From positions 1,922,001 to 1,986,000 of the forward strand of contig JAVTVJ010000070.1 in NCBI GenBank assembly GCA_034509425.1: 64,000 nt of DNA. Reading direction: 5' to 3'. Shown here piece by piece: positions 15,036-28,167 of this stretch. The notes below the pieces were generated by a model that saw only the letters and a list, made by a program, of their open reading frames with translations, was not told the origin of the DNA and did no database searches. Position 1 is the stretch's first letter. Every line of letters starts with the position of its first letter. This DNA is from Eopsaltria australis (taxonomy: Eukaryota; Chordata; Aves; Passeriformes; Petroicidae). The position numbers were made by a program, and so were the translations under genes.

Positions 15036-18000
15036 ATAAATTAGGTCCCAGTTACTGTTCTGCCTCTCCAAAACCACTACAGCCAAATCACCTGTCACAG
15101 AAGAAGGACAGTGATTTTAGTAAGAATTGCTCTTGAAAACTCGTATTTATTTTACTATTTCATAGGTGCGCAGGGATTGATGGATTAAAATTTTGTTACA
15201 GAACCTCAGGATCAATTACCAATTCACTTTTCTAAAACTATAAAAGCAATGGCTGTCTTTCTGATACTCTGCAGTTGCTCCATCAGCTTTTTTCTTAAGA
15301 AAAAAATTGTTCTACTTTTTTTTCTTTTTTTTTTTTTATCAGAAACTTCAGGTGAGATCATGTCCCTGTTGAAGTCAATGCATGAGATTCTTTTTATTCC
15401 ATTTACTACAATGAGGCCAGGAGATAACACAGACTCTTCAAGGGCCTCTCAAAGTGTCAAGTTTCATCCCTAAAAGCATGATGATGTCTTGAGAATTCTG
15501 CACATCAAAAACAATTTCATAATAGAAGAGAAGATTTTAGTTTCATTGATATGGAAATCATGTTATGGAGCATGCATCATGAAAGCGTTCGGTGTCTAAA
15601 CTGTCACCATGTAAGGCATGCATAGATAATTTCAATCCTTACCAAAATGTTGTTAATTTAGACTTAGTGAAAAAGATGTACTTGTACTGATCATCACAAA
15701 ACACAGATAGACATATGAGTAATAGTATTTCTGTTTTGGTTTTTGCTTTCATATTTCAATGCAACTGGAATAAAAAGATGTGTAAATCTTGGGTGATCTG
15801 AATATGTGCATGAAGAAGCAAACATTTATTAATCTATTAAATATCATCTGCTCACCAAATAAGCCAGTTATTCATCTGTGGAACAGGAACATGACTTTGT
15901 AGTTCAAATCACTTTATGGAACCTTGGGAGATTTAAGGCCACTTTTCAGCTCTGACTCAGATTTCCTGCAAATCACAGCTTTAACCTCAACTTTTGCTGT
16001 CAGTTCTTGCTACTGTAAAACAAAGATTCTTGCAGCTGCCTGCATTAAAAGGACACCACCATAGTGAGGGTAAATTAATATTCCTCAAATGCCTCACAGT
16101 ATTTGTGGAGACACCCCACTCTGCTGGTTTACCACGTCTAGTGCTGTTCACATGGTGGAATTACTTGAAGCCTTGATCATGGAAACAGGTCCCATTAAGT
16201 TTTCTCATGTATGACTTTTGCCCTTCCTCAGTATATCTTCAGCCTGCTGCTAATAAGACAACCAGTCAACAACATAATTAATCTTTACTGTGCCAATGTT
16301 TGTGATGACTATATCACACTTGTGTATTCAAATTATTCATTGAAATTTATGGGAAAAAAATATTTTTGTTTTGTTAGCTGCTCACCGAATGACTGACAGT
16401 TTTGTCCAAAATATATATATTTTTTTTACTGATTTGGTTACTATAATTGGATTACATGAGTCTATTTGGCATATTGGGTTTACAAGCATGACAATGAATT
16501 AAACAGTACTGGTACTAAATATGTGTCAGGCTCCTTGTAATGGCCTTTAATCTGTTGCTTAGGCAAAAGTTTTGGGTGATCAGATCTGGAAAACAGACTC
16601 AGAGAACAGACCAACGTTTCATTCTGTTTGTATTAAGTACATGCAGCTGTAACTACACCTTTTTTTTCTTGTTATACCTGCTTTTTATGTTATAGAACTG
16701 AAATGAACAATATTTTCCTGGAAACAGTATACTTACCCACTTAAGTAAGGGGAAAAAACTGGTTCACAATGCAGTCTTCTGGGTTAAATGAATCCTTCTA
16801 TCTATGTTTCATTTCTTTTTTGTGGCACAGAGGAAATGGGAAAAAAGAGGATGATAAGCTGAACAAGATTCTTTTAGAATTTCAGTGACAATTGCTTAAA
16901 GGTATTAAATTGTTTTTAATTTAGGGATTATGCAAGCTAAACATTTGTACAATATTTTAAGTTCCTAAAACAAATATTCTGTCTTAAATCATGAAGATCA
17001 ACAGCAATCAATTTAAATTAATACAGATGCACTGAAAGTTTCTGCTTGCCATTTTTTAAGGTGTCATATTTTCCTATGGAAAAGGTGATTTTTTCCTAAT
17101 AAATGCTATGGGAAAATCACTTTGAGAAAAGGAAGTTTAGTAGTCATCCTATGGCATGAAATGAAGTACAGCAGACTTTTTTTAAACAAGAATCTCGGGG
17201 GGGAAAGAAAATTTGATTTACTTTTAGGCATAATTTTGTATTTTGATGCATTTTAAACAACAGATATAGAAAATCACATAATCTGTTGCTGAACCATAGC
17301 AATAAATGAAGGAAGAGGTACAAACAACCATTTTTAGACTAGACAATAAGAGGGATATCATCAGAAAAAGAACTGAGATATGCGAATATGATTAAATGCT
17401 TCTGGTCATCTACCTTGCTACAGAGAACAATGTCTCTCTACAAAAATATGATGGGACCTTCAGCAATCACAAACACTTAAGCATTACACAGAACCATCAG
17501 TAAAGGAAAATCTATCAGAAATTTGATTATTTTCAGCCCAGTGTGGCCTTCACCTACAGCTACCCCTCCGGGAGACCTGAGGGTTTTCCATGGGCAAGAA
17601 CACCTAGAGAGTAATGTCATTTCAGTGGTTCAAATGTTATCAGATAGAAAGCTGGGGATTTTGCTGTAATGTTCTCCAAGTAAAACACTGTTTATTTCCC
17701 TTTTAACTTATTTTTTAATTAAAATATTATTTGATAATCAATAAGCGGATAAGGCACAAAAAAATAGAAAACAAAGTGAGAATTTCCACAAGGGTAGAAT
17801 TGGCCAATATATCTTATCAAGATCTGTGCTAACCTTTTCTTCAGCAGAATATTCAGCACTGGTCAAGCAAAAATGATGAATAAGATAAGGTGACAGAAAT
17901 AGCTGAGAATATTGAGAACTTCAGGCTTGCAAAATTAAGAGTCTAGGTAGAATTGCAGAACAATTTCACAATCTTTGTATTTTGCAAAGTACCTGATAGG

Positions 18001-21000
18001 ATGAGTTGGCCTTGATGATAAATACCTCTAAATTACCTATTACCACTTATGAAGCTGATCTATCATATGACTATTTCTTTGAAATAATCAATTCAACACT
18101 GAAAAAACAATGTTAAAACTTGCTAGGAAAGGAAGAGATCACCAGGCAAGTAATGCTGTACTACCGACTAAAACCACAGCAAAGTCCAGTATTAGGTAAT
18201 GTGACTGGTTCTGTTCATTTGTAACAAAAATGTATGCAATTGTTTAAGAAGGAATGGGGATGCTAGACTGGTTTCACGGTGGATGAATGATTGTCACCAC
18301 TTCTTGGAGTAAGGAGTATTTCCTGGAGTATCATTCTTACACCTACAATGTCAGGGCTATAGCTTCAGTTTAGGTTACGGTTCCCATGTACTTTGATTTT
18401 CAGGAAACAAGATGTGTTTTGATTTGTTGCTTGTAAATATTGTCTCTTAAAATAGCAGTTTAAGAAAATCCATCATAAAAAACTGAGGGATAAAGACAAC
18501 TGGACCAAATTATTTGGGAATTTTCTAGTAATTTGATTCTTGTTTGTAGCTGATGAATCACTCTGCCTGCCTACCCTCCCTCTCCTTTTCTACTCCAGTA
18601 ACACGGAGAGGAAGACAGTGGTGATAATCCTTCTGGACTGAAATATTTTACGTTTGTTTGGTAGGTGATAAATGCTTCATTCCAAGGGAATTAGCACAGT
18701 GACTCACTAAAGGAGTGAGCCATGCACACTAAACAATTCAGAGCTTGGTTGAATCAACAGTAATAATGCCTTTTCTGTAGGAACAACAACCACATGAAGT
18801 TTTTTTGGGGGTTTTTTTGTTTGTTTGTTTTTAAATTTTATTATTCTCCTGCAGCTACTGTGTTGTGAACTTGTTTAATTGTTGTGGGGATTTTTCTTTC
18901 ACTAGTTCCCACTAACCTTTTCAGTTAAATCTTAGCAGAGTTAGTAACAAGTATTGCAGTTTCTCAGGAAAGGAAGGCAATTTTAGGCAACTTAATGTTT
19001 TAAGCCAGATGAAGCATTTGTAATGATCAGCATTACAGCCACCATAAAATGTTAATAAATGTATATCTTAATAAATGTAAAGGGTGTAATATTGCAAGTG
19101 AAACATATCTACTTTATGTGGATTCCTATAATTTCTTTAACCATTACAGTTTCATTAAAAACTGTCACTGAAAGAACATGCTTAATTTTCAAGAAAGGCA
19201 ACTTCAAGAGCATTCTGTCTTTCTTATCCAAATCAATACACAGTCTAAAATACTGTTGAGAGCATTCAGATTTTTTTCTTACCTTCATGAAAATAATGTA
19301 ATAAGTATTGCATAAAACGAGGAACTGATTTGATGACTATAAGCTGTTTAAACTCCCTTCCTCCTGATATGTCAAATTTATGCTTAAAAAACTGTTGCTT
19401 GGAATTTCTTCAGTCTACATAGAATAACAAGGCAAAAAACATTGAATCCAAACAGTATGAGATTTAAAGGATGGTATTAAACAAATAAAATTAAATTGTT
19501 TTTTGATTTCTTGATTTTTAAGTGCAGAATGTAATAAAAATTCTTATGAAAAATGTTAATTTATGGACATTTTATATTTTACTTTGTTTCTCCTATTCTG
19601 TCATGTACTGTCCATAGTTATGTCCTAATGGGCAATCAGAAGGCTGCAGTGGAACACCAGGAAAAAAAACCCATTTACCCATCTAATGCTAGATATTTCT
19701 ACTGCCAGATGGTGTCACATGGATGATTTTAAATTGTGAGCTTTATGTTAGAGCTGAGTGCTCCATCTGCAACAGATTAGCTCCCCAAGTTGGAAATACT
19801 GCTTTCAGTCCATTTCCCTAGTAGAGACTGAATGCATTACCTTTAAAGAAGCCTAGCTTTGAGCATAATTGTGTTTACTTTGAAGCATCATTGTAACACA
19901 GTGTCCAGTGAATTGATGCCAACAGATTGAGCCATGCCTGCTCCCACTTGAAGATTGCTTGTCTTGGTAGTCTTTATACAGGTTGTTGCCCTTCATGATC
20001 TCAGTATTGAAAGTGTTGGGGGAAGGGGGATTTGCATAATTGTATTTTATTTCCCTGCCTTTTAAAAGGTAGTTTATGGAGCTCTGCCTCCAACAACCTA
20101 GGATTGCAGGCTAAGGAAATGGAGTCATCTTGCTGATATGTGATGTAGTAGAGAAGATGAAGGAATGATAGGCCAGAGTGATAGAGGGCATCAGTTTGGA
20201 TGTGAAATGATTGCTGGGAATATTATTATATCTCCCTTTCAATACAGAGATACCTTCCCTCAGCAGTTCTTTTCTCAGGTTTTGTGCCTAATGACTTACA
20301 GTGTACAAAGCACTCAGCCTACACATACACTAGGCTGGTTTAGGAGGAATCTCAATGTATTTTTATAGTTTCATGGAATTGTTTAAAAAAAAAAAACCCA
20401 AAAACCTAATGAAGATAGAATTCTGAAAACATTTAATTAAGAGTCTTTTCTGTTTTCATATATTGACATTAATTGCACAGCTTAAATGATAGGCAGTGCA
20501 TTTAAAAGAAGTATAAAGCTAAGAGAAGAAAATCCTAATAAGTCACACTACTGTATTTTTCTGAATAACATGTCATTTGTACTGTTTGAAAAAAGGTACC
20601 AGTGATGACTAATTAGACCTTGAATTTAATGCTAAAATATTGTAGTTTTTTTAAGCCATCATATATAAAAAGCCATCAAAAACTGCATTTATAGTGCTTG
20701 GCTTATAATAGGTCATTTCATGGCTCTGTTTAGGCTTTCCAATATGCAACACACTTATGATGGCAGAAGATAAAATGATGCCTCCTCTGCTGATTTAGGC
20801 GATAACATTTAAATGCTGCAGTAACTGGAAAAACTGTCTGCATCTTGGTGGTAATTGTTAGTAATTTGTTGGACTGCTAAAAATCTTTTTGATGTATGCA
20901 AAATAGAAGAATAAAATTTTTCTATGCTAATGGTGCAGCACTAAAAATATCTAAATATTTTCAGAGAACTGATTTGGCAGTTAACCCCAAAAATTTTCTT

Positions 21001-22639
21001 TTTCATGGAATGTAAGGTTTTAGCACTTTAGACATAAATAACACTTGTGGCAATAAAAATGCACAGTACTGGAAATCCCATTGAATATATTTTCATGTAG
21101 ATGAAATATTATGTGAATTTTTACTTTCAGATTTCTGCTTCTAAAATTGCAATAAATTTTTTTAACATAGGGTGATATCTCACAGCCAAAAGTAGAACTT
21201 AATCATCAGCCCCAAGAGCAGGGGAATGTTTGGAGGAATTAGTCAAAGTCTTCTTGAAGAAGTCATGTAATAAAGAAGTTTACATGTTTCATCTCTTTGC
21301 TTAAGACACATTTCTAAGTAGTTCAAGTAATGGATGCAGGATTCTGGGTATGGGTTGTTTGTTTGTGTGAGAATGATGAGGGTGACTCGTGTGGTATACA
21401 TACTAGCACAAGAAGTATGTACGGGGCAGGCTTAAGATAATAAAAACTGGAGTATAAAATATTCTATGCAGAAAAATGTATATTATTTTTCTTCAACAGG
21501 CCTTATATTCTGGGGTATTCTTGTTTGATTGACAAAATTGGTGTGTGTTCCTTTTTTGTTGCCTCATTACACTGTTGGTACAAATAGATGAACAGGGGTT
21601 TAAGTCTTTTCCTTATCTAATCATTGACATTATATAGTGAATTATACTTTTAAAATTCTGTGAACATTATTAGGCACCTGTCTGGAGACACATTTACTGA
21701 CAGTTTTGAGTTCATAAATTATCTCAATAAATCGTTGCCTGGGTAGTGGCATGATAAAAGAAAGCACTGTTTCTCTTCAGATTCTATACTGAATTTTGTG
21801 TTCCTTTGTTCTTTTATCTAGAAAAATTAATTTTATTTAGAAAAATTAAAACTGGAGCCATGTATTTAGTCTTTTGGAATTCTAGGATTGCATCTTGAGA
21901 GTTGTAGTAGATGTGTACATATCTGTTGTAGCACATCTTTTTGTTGAAATACATTAGCGTGCTCTTTTTACCTTGAGGACCATAGAAAACAATCGTGTTT
22001 TCATCAGAATATGAGGTTTTTACTTCTGAAGACAAATATTGTGATCATTAAGAAAGTTCATTAAAACCACATTGTTTTTCTTATGCTTTTGAAAGGTTGC
22101 AGGTGTAAATTTAAATTGAGAATATTCTCAGTAATTATAACGTAATAAGTGTAACAATACTGCGAGCAGTCACCTGCTTTTGAAAATTTTAATATGTGAA
22201 AAGAAAGGAAGTTAAGGAAAAAAGGGAATTGAAAAGTATTAGAAGAGATCTTAGATGCTGCACACTAAGAGCTATAAAATTATTTTAAATGAGGGGGAAA
22301 TGGATTTTTATTGTTACAGTAAAGATAATATATTTAAGTAACCTAGTTTAAAAGTAAGGGACTTGTCTTAACAAAAATATGATATTCATGGATTTGTGGT
22401 GCTTTTTAACGGGAAAATCTTTTCATTTAGCCCTGCTTTGCCTCATCAGATATATTGTCTGACAGAAAAAGTCATTAGAGTGGTAACTCTTACAGAGGAA
22501 GAAAATAGACCCATATTTTGTGGGTAAATAGCAAAAGGGTCAAAGGTATTTCTTGAAGTGTTAAGGCAATTTTGTTTTTACACTTGCCACATACTCTTCT
22601 GTTTAAAGTTACATTCTTGTAAGCGGAGGTGTAAGTAAT
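15036..22639. other. Intronic sequence, mostly unassigned
   Basis: AT-rich intron with only small simple repeats: the T-rich run at 15.3 kb, a GTTT-rich patch at about 18,803-18,832 and an A run at about 20,383-20,397. No reading frame or RNA gene was supported. Confidence 0.45.
15290..15341. repeat. T-rich low-complexity run with A/T inverted arms
   Basis: CTTTTTTCTTAAGAAAAAAATT-like arms (about 15286-15308) are followed by T runs broken by single C bases up to 15340. This is simple sequence. Confidence 0.7.
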
Positions 22640-23394
22640 CCATTTTAAGACTGTGAGAGCCTGTTATGATCCTCTAGTTTGATCTTTTGAATAACACAGG
22701 CCTTTGAATTTCACTGAGTAATTTTTCAGATTCTGATGGAGCTTCTCTTATCTTATAGAAAGAAACTCATAGTAGTCTAAAAAGATTTAAAGTGATGGAA
22801 AATACATTGTTCTCTATTTTACTGGGTAGGTATTTCTGGGGTTAAAACAGTGCTCCTACCTCAACTGAATTTATTCAGCTTCTACTTTAATCCTGTACAT
22901 CTTATTACACCTTTGTCTGCTAAACTCAGTGTTCTGTCAAAAATGCTCATATAAATATATGTTCGTATTTATATAGTCTTCCTTCTTGTGCCACTTGTCC
23001 TGTATCATATTTACCAAGTTTCAACCATAAAATTACTGCCATTAAATGACTAAGCTAAGTTATATAGATTAAAATTCTTAAATTTCTCACTGAAATTCAG
23101 AATTCCCAGATCCACAATAACTTTCTGAGCTCTTTACAGAACTCTTTTTCCTTTTTCAATATCCATTCAAAAGTGAGATATGAGAGCTGTTTCACAGTAA
23201 TGGTCTCAGCAATGTAAAGAACAGGGTAAATAAAAAGTCCAGATCAAACATACACATCCTACATATATGTTCAGGGATTTCTGTTTTCTTCATCATGATT
23301 TGATTCTGGGAATTCTAGTTCACTGGTCGCTATAGATCTCAAAATCCTTCCTGAGAATGATTTACCTTCTCCATATGTTGGAAAAAGATAGGTT
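22640..23394 (-). mobile_element. Ancient CR1-type LINE, 3' part (first piece of an interrupted element)
   Basis: Read on the - strand, this is the 3' UTR and the end of the coding region of an old CR1 family. Recognisable + strand words in the expected order are: a TGATCCTCTAGTTTGATC box near 22668; GAATAACACAGGCC near 22689; AGTGATGGAAAATACA near 22791; ACACCTTTGTCTGCTAAACT near 22908; ATTTATATAGTC near 22968; GATTAAAATTCTTAAATTTC near 23066; and a GGTCGC...CAAAATCCTT segment near 23326-23350. Divergence is high and there are many indels. The element stops where a younger + strand CR1 begins and resumes after it. Confidence 0.75.
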
Positions 23395-24478
23395 TTGTGA
23401 GTGGACTCTTAGATGGATAAGAAAATGGTTGGATGGTCGCACCCAGAGGGTAGTGATCAATGGCTCAGAGTACTGATGGATATCACTGATAATTGGCGCC
23501 CCTCAGGGGCCTATACAGGGACCTGTGCTAATTAGTATCTTCATTAATTAAATAGAAGAAGGCATTGAGTGCACTCTCAATAAATTTACAGAATTATATC
23601 AAGCAGAGCAGTATTGTCAACACACCTGAAGAACAGGATGCCATCTAGAGGGACCTGGGCATTCTTGGAGAATTGAGTCCATGGGAATCTCATGGTTTAA
23701 TAAGACAAAGTGCAAGGTGATGCACCTGGGTTGAGGCAACCCTGTGTATCAACACAGGCTGGGGTGTGAACAGATGGAGAGCAGCCCTGCCCAGAAGGAC
23801 TTGGGAGTGCTGGTGGATGAGAAGCTGGACATGACCCAGTCACGTGCACTCACAGCCCAAAAAGTCAAAAACGTCCTGGGCTGCAGCCAAGGCAGTGTGG
23901 GCAGCAGGGAAGGGAGGGGATTCTGCCCCTCTGCTCTGCTCTGGTGAAACCCCACCTGCAACCCTGCATCCAGCTCTGGGGTCCCAGCACAGGAAGGACA
24001 TGGACCCATTGAAGCGAGTCCAGAGGAGGCCACAAAAATGATTAGAGGGATGGAGCACCTCTCCTAAGAGGAAAAGCTGAGGCAATTGGCTTTGTTCAGC
24101 CTGGAAAAGAAAAGGCTTTGGTGTGACTATATAGCAGCTATCTAGTACCTGAAGAGAACCTACAAGAAAGATGGGATAGACTTTACATGAGCATGTAGTG
24201 ATAGGAAAACAGAGAATGATTTCAAACTGAGAGTAGGTTAAATTCAATTTTAGGAAGAAATTCTTTTCTGTGAGGGTGATGAGACACTGAAAAAAGTTGT
24301 CCAGAGAGGTTGTGGATGCCTCCTCCCTGGAAGTGTTCAATGTCAGGTTGGATGGGGCTCTGAGCAATCTGGTCTAGTAGTAGAAGGTATCACTGTCCAT
24401 GGGAGAGGTACTGGAACTGTGTGATATTTAAGGTCCCTTCCTACTCCAACCATTCAATGATTTATGGTTCTATGATTC
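23395..24478 (+). mobile_element. CR1 LINE, 3' third with part of the ORF2 reverse transcriptase, 5'-truncated
   Basis: This 1.08 kb copy lies in the same direction as the gene. It carries the C-terminal part of CR1 ORF2, with frames encoding KDLGVLVDEKLDM near 23800 and, over several broken frames, the equivalents of the [16 protein letters not shown] and NRLPREVVDAPSLEVF segments. The 3' end carries a CAATGATTTATGGTTCTATGATT-like tail ending near 24478. Stops and frameshifts make it dead. It is GC-richer than its surroundings, as expected of CR1. It sits inside an older CR1 of opposite direction. Confidence 0.9.
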
Positions 24479-25165
24479 CAAAATCCAGGCATCCATCAGA
24501 AAATCTGTGATGTGTATTCCTTCTTCCTCGTTCTCAGATATTAAAATATATTATTTTGAAAATCTACCTTACTCTGTAATGCAGGTATATATGTAACAAT
24601 GTCTGCTTCTCATTAGTGTTCATCATTCCACCATTTTTTATCAACTGTAAATTTTTGCTAACATAAATGTACAACTTCTGGATAAATGAATATCATATAG
24701 ATCAATATCTTTGCACAAGCTTGCTAAAAATTTCTTTATGAATAATGGTTCCCAATTAGCATATGTTTTCTGAGATTAGCCAACGAACAAGTTTTTCAAA
24801 GGATTATTATTTGCTACAGGGAATTTTGCATAGTGCTAATTTTTAATCTGAATGTTGTGCAGACAAGTGCCCTTACAGAAGTCATATTATGTCAACACAC
24901 TTTCCTCTGTGAACTGAACTTGTCGCCTCATCAAAAGTTCTGATGAGTTCTGTTTTCCATAAAACTGTGCTGATTGGCACTAATTATGCCACCATCCTTT
25001 ATTTCTTTAGTACTTTTATGTTGCATCAGCTTTTCTGTGACTTTGACGAGAATGGAAGTTCATCTAAGCAGACTATAATTATTTGGGTCATCTCATCTAC
25101 CCTTTACAAAATATGCTACAAGAGACAATTACAACTCTTTTTCCTTTCCATTATGTTTTGCAAAT
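24479..25165 (-). mobile_element. Ancient CR1-type LINE, reverse transcriptase part (second piece of the interrupted element)
   Basis: On the - strand this continues the element that broke off at 23394. Clear + strand words are GCCCTTACAGAAGTCATATT near 24870, TGTCAACACACTTTCCTC near 24891, CGCCTCATCAAAAG near 24926, TTTTCCATAAAACTGTGCTG near 24953, GATTGGCACTAATTATGCC near 24973, and AGACTATAATTATTTGGGTC near 25071. In CR1 families these mark the reverse transcriptase region, roughly 1.0-1.4 kb from the 3' end. The spacing fits once the inserted younger CR1 is taken out. The 92-codon + strand frame here is an artefact. Confidence 0.75.
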
Positions 25166-26508
25166 ATAGCCTAAGATCTCCATACAGAATGGAAAGTACA
25201 GTTTGTGTAGCATGTCCTTGAAAAGGACTCGGATTGCAGGCCATGGAACAGCCTGTCCGACACAGGGCAGGATAACTGCAATATATATGCAAAGGCTGAA
25301 TATCACTTACTTTCTCATGATAGAGTGCATACTGATGATGCTAGTGGAAAGGTAACAACCTGCTTAAATTCTTCTCTGCTCCATTAAGTTGTTCCATATC
25401 TCAGATAATCTCTTTCAGTGGTATGTTTTCAAAGCCTTTGTCATAGTTCACTGTCTTGTCTGTTATGGCAGGACATCACACAATGCATGTTCCAGAGGCT
25501 CCATGAAGATGAATCAAGATCACTACATGGCATGTGTAGCTTTCAATGATGATGGTTCAGACGGACTTAATTGTGTTTAGAAAATAGAATATTTATTGAT
25601 TATGGATCTATAGTTCTCAGTCTCATGATCTTTATGTAGTTATAATCTCAGGGCCTGATGCTCAACCAGGGTAAAGCAGTGTGAATAGGCAATGCTCTTT
25701 TAAATTCTGTGATGTCACTATGTTATCTACAGCAGCTGAGGAGCTGTAATCATTCTGAAATGGCATTAACACAGTATTTTGCTTTTACTCCTGAAGAATC
25801 GTTACTAGAGTTGCATGGCATGACCAAAAACCTTTCTGACATCTTTAAATATTTGGTATGTATTTGGAGTATTTCCAATTTTTTTTCAGATTAATACATC
25901 AAAAGGTTCCCTGTGAAGTCATACCAAAGCATAAAACCAGAAAAGTAGCATAATCAGAAGAATAGCACCTTGAGAAAAAAAATCTAATATTTTCATGTCT
26001 GCTCTTGCCCTTTCCGAGGTACATTTTTGGGAAAAAAATCTGAATTTGTCCACTTTACAAACCCAGACTTCTCTTGTGCAATAAAGGAGGTTGGCATATA
26101 CAAAGGAAGCAACTATGATTTGTAGTGTTATTTTACTAGCAAATCAGATACACATTTTGTTGCCATTTTGATCTTGGAAAATAATTGGAGGGCTGAGTGT
26201 TTTTGATATGTGCCAGCAAAAAATAGTATGTTGGAAATCCTTATATTTTGAGGCAGCACTGCAATCCATCAAACATCAGCAAAACTCTAGAGGGATTGAA
26301 AATACAGTACAATAACCCTGGTTTCTGTGTGGAAGAAAAAAAGTGTAAATAAAATCTATTTGATTATACATATTTATAAAATGTGTATTAAAATTTATAA
26401 GAAGCATAAATAAATTTTGGGGAAAGTAAAATATGATCTTCATACTATGCCACAGTCAAGGATTCATAGCAGATGTCACCTTGAGCAACTGCTAACAAAT
26501 GTTCATGC

Positions 26509-26526
26509 ACATGTACATGTACATGT
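26509..26526. repeat. (ACATGT)3 tandem repeat, self-complementary
   Basis: Three copies of a palindromic hexamer, flanked by CATGC and ATG words that extend the pattern imperfectly on both sides. Confidence 0.85.
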
Positions 26527-26755
26527 ATGAAGCTTAATCAAGATACTTTTGCAGACAAAAATACTGCCAATTAAAAATTTTCTTTGGAATGATATGAAAT
26601 AATGGAATTGCTTATATTTTTTTATGTAGTTCACATTGCTCTGTAAGGAGTCTATGAAACGTCTCTGATCCAGAATTCTCCTAAGGAGATTTTGTCTTAG
26701 GAAATCAAGCAGGTTACTTTCTTTGAATGTTTATGTAAGTTTGCTTCCAAGAAGT

Positions 26756-26757
<2 letters not shown>

Positions 26758-26804
<47 letters not shown>
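26758..26804. repeat. Homopolymer of 47 A
   Basis: An uninterrupted run of 47 A between GAAGTGC and TCAGAAAACC. It has no AATAAA signal close upstream and no obvious flanking duplication, so it is called a simple repeat, not a retrocopy tail. The poly-Phe open frame on the - strand is an artefact of this run. Length is likely to vary between individuals and to be hard to sequence exactly. Confidence 0.95.
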
Positions 26805-26807
<3 letters not shown>

Positions 26808-27906
26808 GAAAACCTCCCACTTATTCTGGAGGCAATACACTTGGGTTTGATTCCATGACCTGAGAAAGGCTCAGATATTGCACTTTCAAAAATGATACTG
26901 GAATTGGTTTGCAAATTCCTCAAAATAAGTTTGAGGTGTTTTCCTTTAAAGCAATTTCACTAAATATTAATTTATAATATATAATTATTATATAATAATA
27001 TTTTTGGTATGTGTATCATTTTCTGGTCTTGAACAGCATTGACTTATCTGTAAAGAACATGGACATTATGTGTGTACAATATTAATATCTGTGAAAAGCA
27101 TATGTGTTATCTGTGATCTGGGCCAAAGTAACTTGAAGATTAATTAAGACTGATAAATTTGAAGCATCATGACTCTCCTTCCAAGGTATTAAAATTTGTG
27201 ATTAAAGAATCCTGCTGTTTCCTGAATCCAAGACACAAATTTTCTTTACCCTATTCCTTGCATAACACGTGATGGAGAAATTCAGTTGCTATATTATAAA
27301 ATGCCTAGAAGTCCTTGAATTTCACCTTTTTAAAAAATAAGTGTGTTATACTGGTCAGTCTTTAGAGAAGTTCTAATTAACTCCCACCCTTAGCTGAGAC
27401 CTAATTGCAATTGCTCTGTTTATAGGTTATGTTTGCCTACTTCCATTTAGAATTAGTCTGTACTTAGTAGTGCTTATTTGTGGCCAGAGGCTGTTGTTAG
27501 TCCTCAGTAGTAGACCTCAATGTGGTGTCTGACTTCCTGTAGGGTGTGCTTTGCATTTCAATGGACAGTTTCATGTTTTAAAGACAGCTATGTAACCTGG
27601 AAAGGCAAACACAGTCTCATCCTGGTTTCATCACCTGAAACTGTACCTCTCAGTTCTCCATGGAGACTGCATGCCATAAAAATCTGATTTTATACCAGTA
27701 CTATTAACATATTATCTTTTAACTATGACCTTATGAAGATGATAGGGATTTGTCTACAAATAACATCAAAGAACCATGTGTTCATGTGGCGATGAGGTGA
27801 TATATGAATTTTGGGAGGTTTGGTTTCTTTTTAACCTTAGTTTTACCCAGCTTTCTTTTACTATGTTTTCATTGAATTATGCTGCAAACTTTGGGAGTTA
27901 TTTTCC

Positions 27907-28167
27907 TGTTGTTGGCTAGGATAGGGTTAATTTTCTTCTTAATAGCTGACACGGTGCTGTTTTATGGATTTATTGTGAGAATAATGTTAAAAACACACTG
28001 TTGTTGTGGTTTGTGCTGTGTAGTCCTTACTCTAAATTGAGGACTTTTCACTTTCCCATGCTCTGCCACTGAATACCCAGGGCAGATAACCTAAACTATC
28101 CAAAGGGTTATTCTGTATCACAGAATATCATGTCCAGGATATAAAATGAGGGTAAGGCAGGTAGGAC
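27907..28167 (+). mobile_element. ERVL-type LTR, U3 half through the TATA box, + strand
   Basis: The segment starts TGTTGTTGGCTAGGATAGGG and follows the U3 of a widespread avian ERVL LTR: a GGGTTAATTTTCTTCTTAATAG-like run, then a GAGAATAATGTT...AACACACTG segment, an AGGACTTTTCA...CATGCTCTGCCA segment and a CCAAAGGGTTATTC segment. A TATAAAA box is at 28140-28146. The match ends within about 20 bases after the TATA box, where the sequence continues as the same LTR family in reverse. No viral coding sequence is nearby. Family recognition is from memory; the subfamily name is not known. Confidence 0.7.

Larger units (their letters stand above)
25166..27906. other. Intronic sequence with simple repeats only
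   Basis: Nothing recognised apart from the ACATGT repeat at 26,509, the long poly(A) at 26,758 and an AT-only patch at about 26,966-27,005. Confidence 0.45.

Noticed and set aside
19700..19720. Second CTCF-like word (TGCCAGATGGTG)
   Set aside because: Several mismatches to the core; it is better described as an E-box-like CAGATGG and is too common to report.
23744..24367. Overlapping open frames on both strands (67 to 175 codons)
   Set aside because: They lie inside the CR1 element; the + strand ones are remnants of its ORF2 and the - strand ones are shadows.
24943..25221. 92-codon + strand frame
   Set aside because: It is antisense to the ancient CR1 reverse transcriptase remnant and has no family of its own.
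26714..26923. Open frame with a long Phe run
   Set aside because: Produced by the poly(A) tract read on the - strand.
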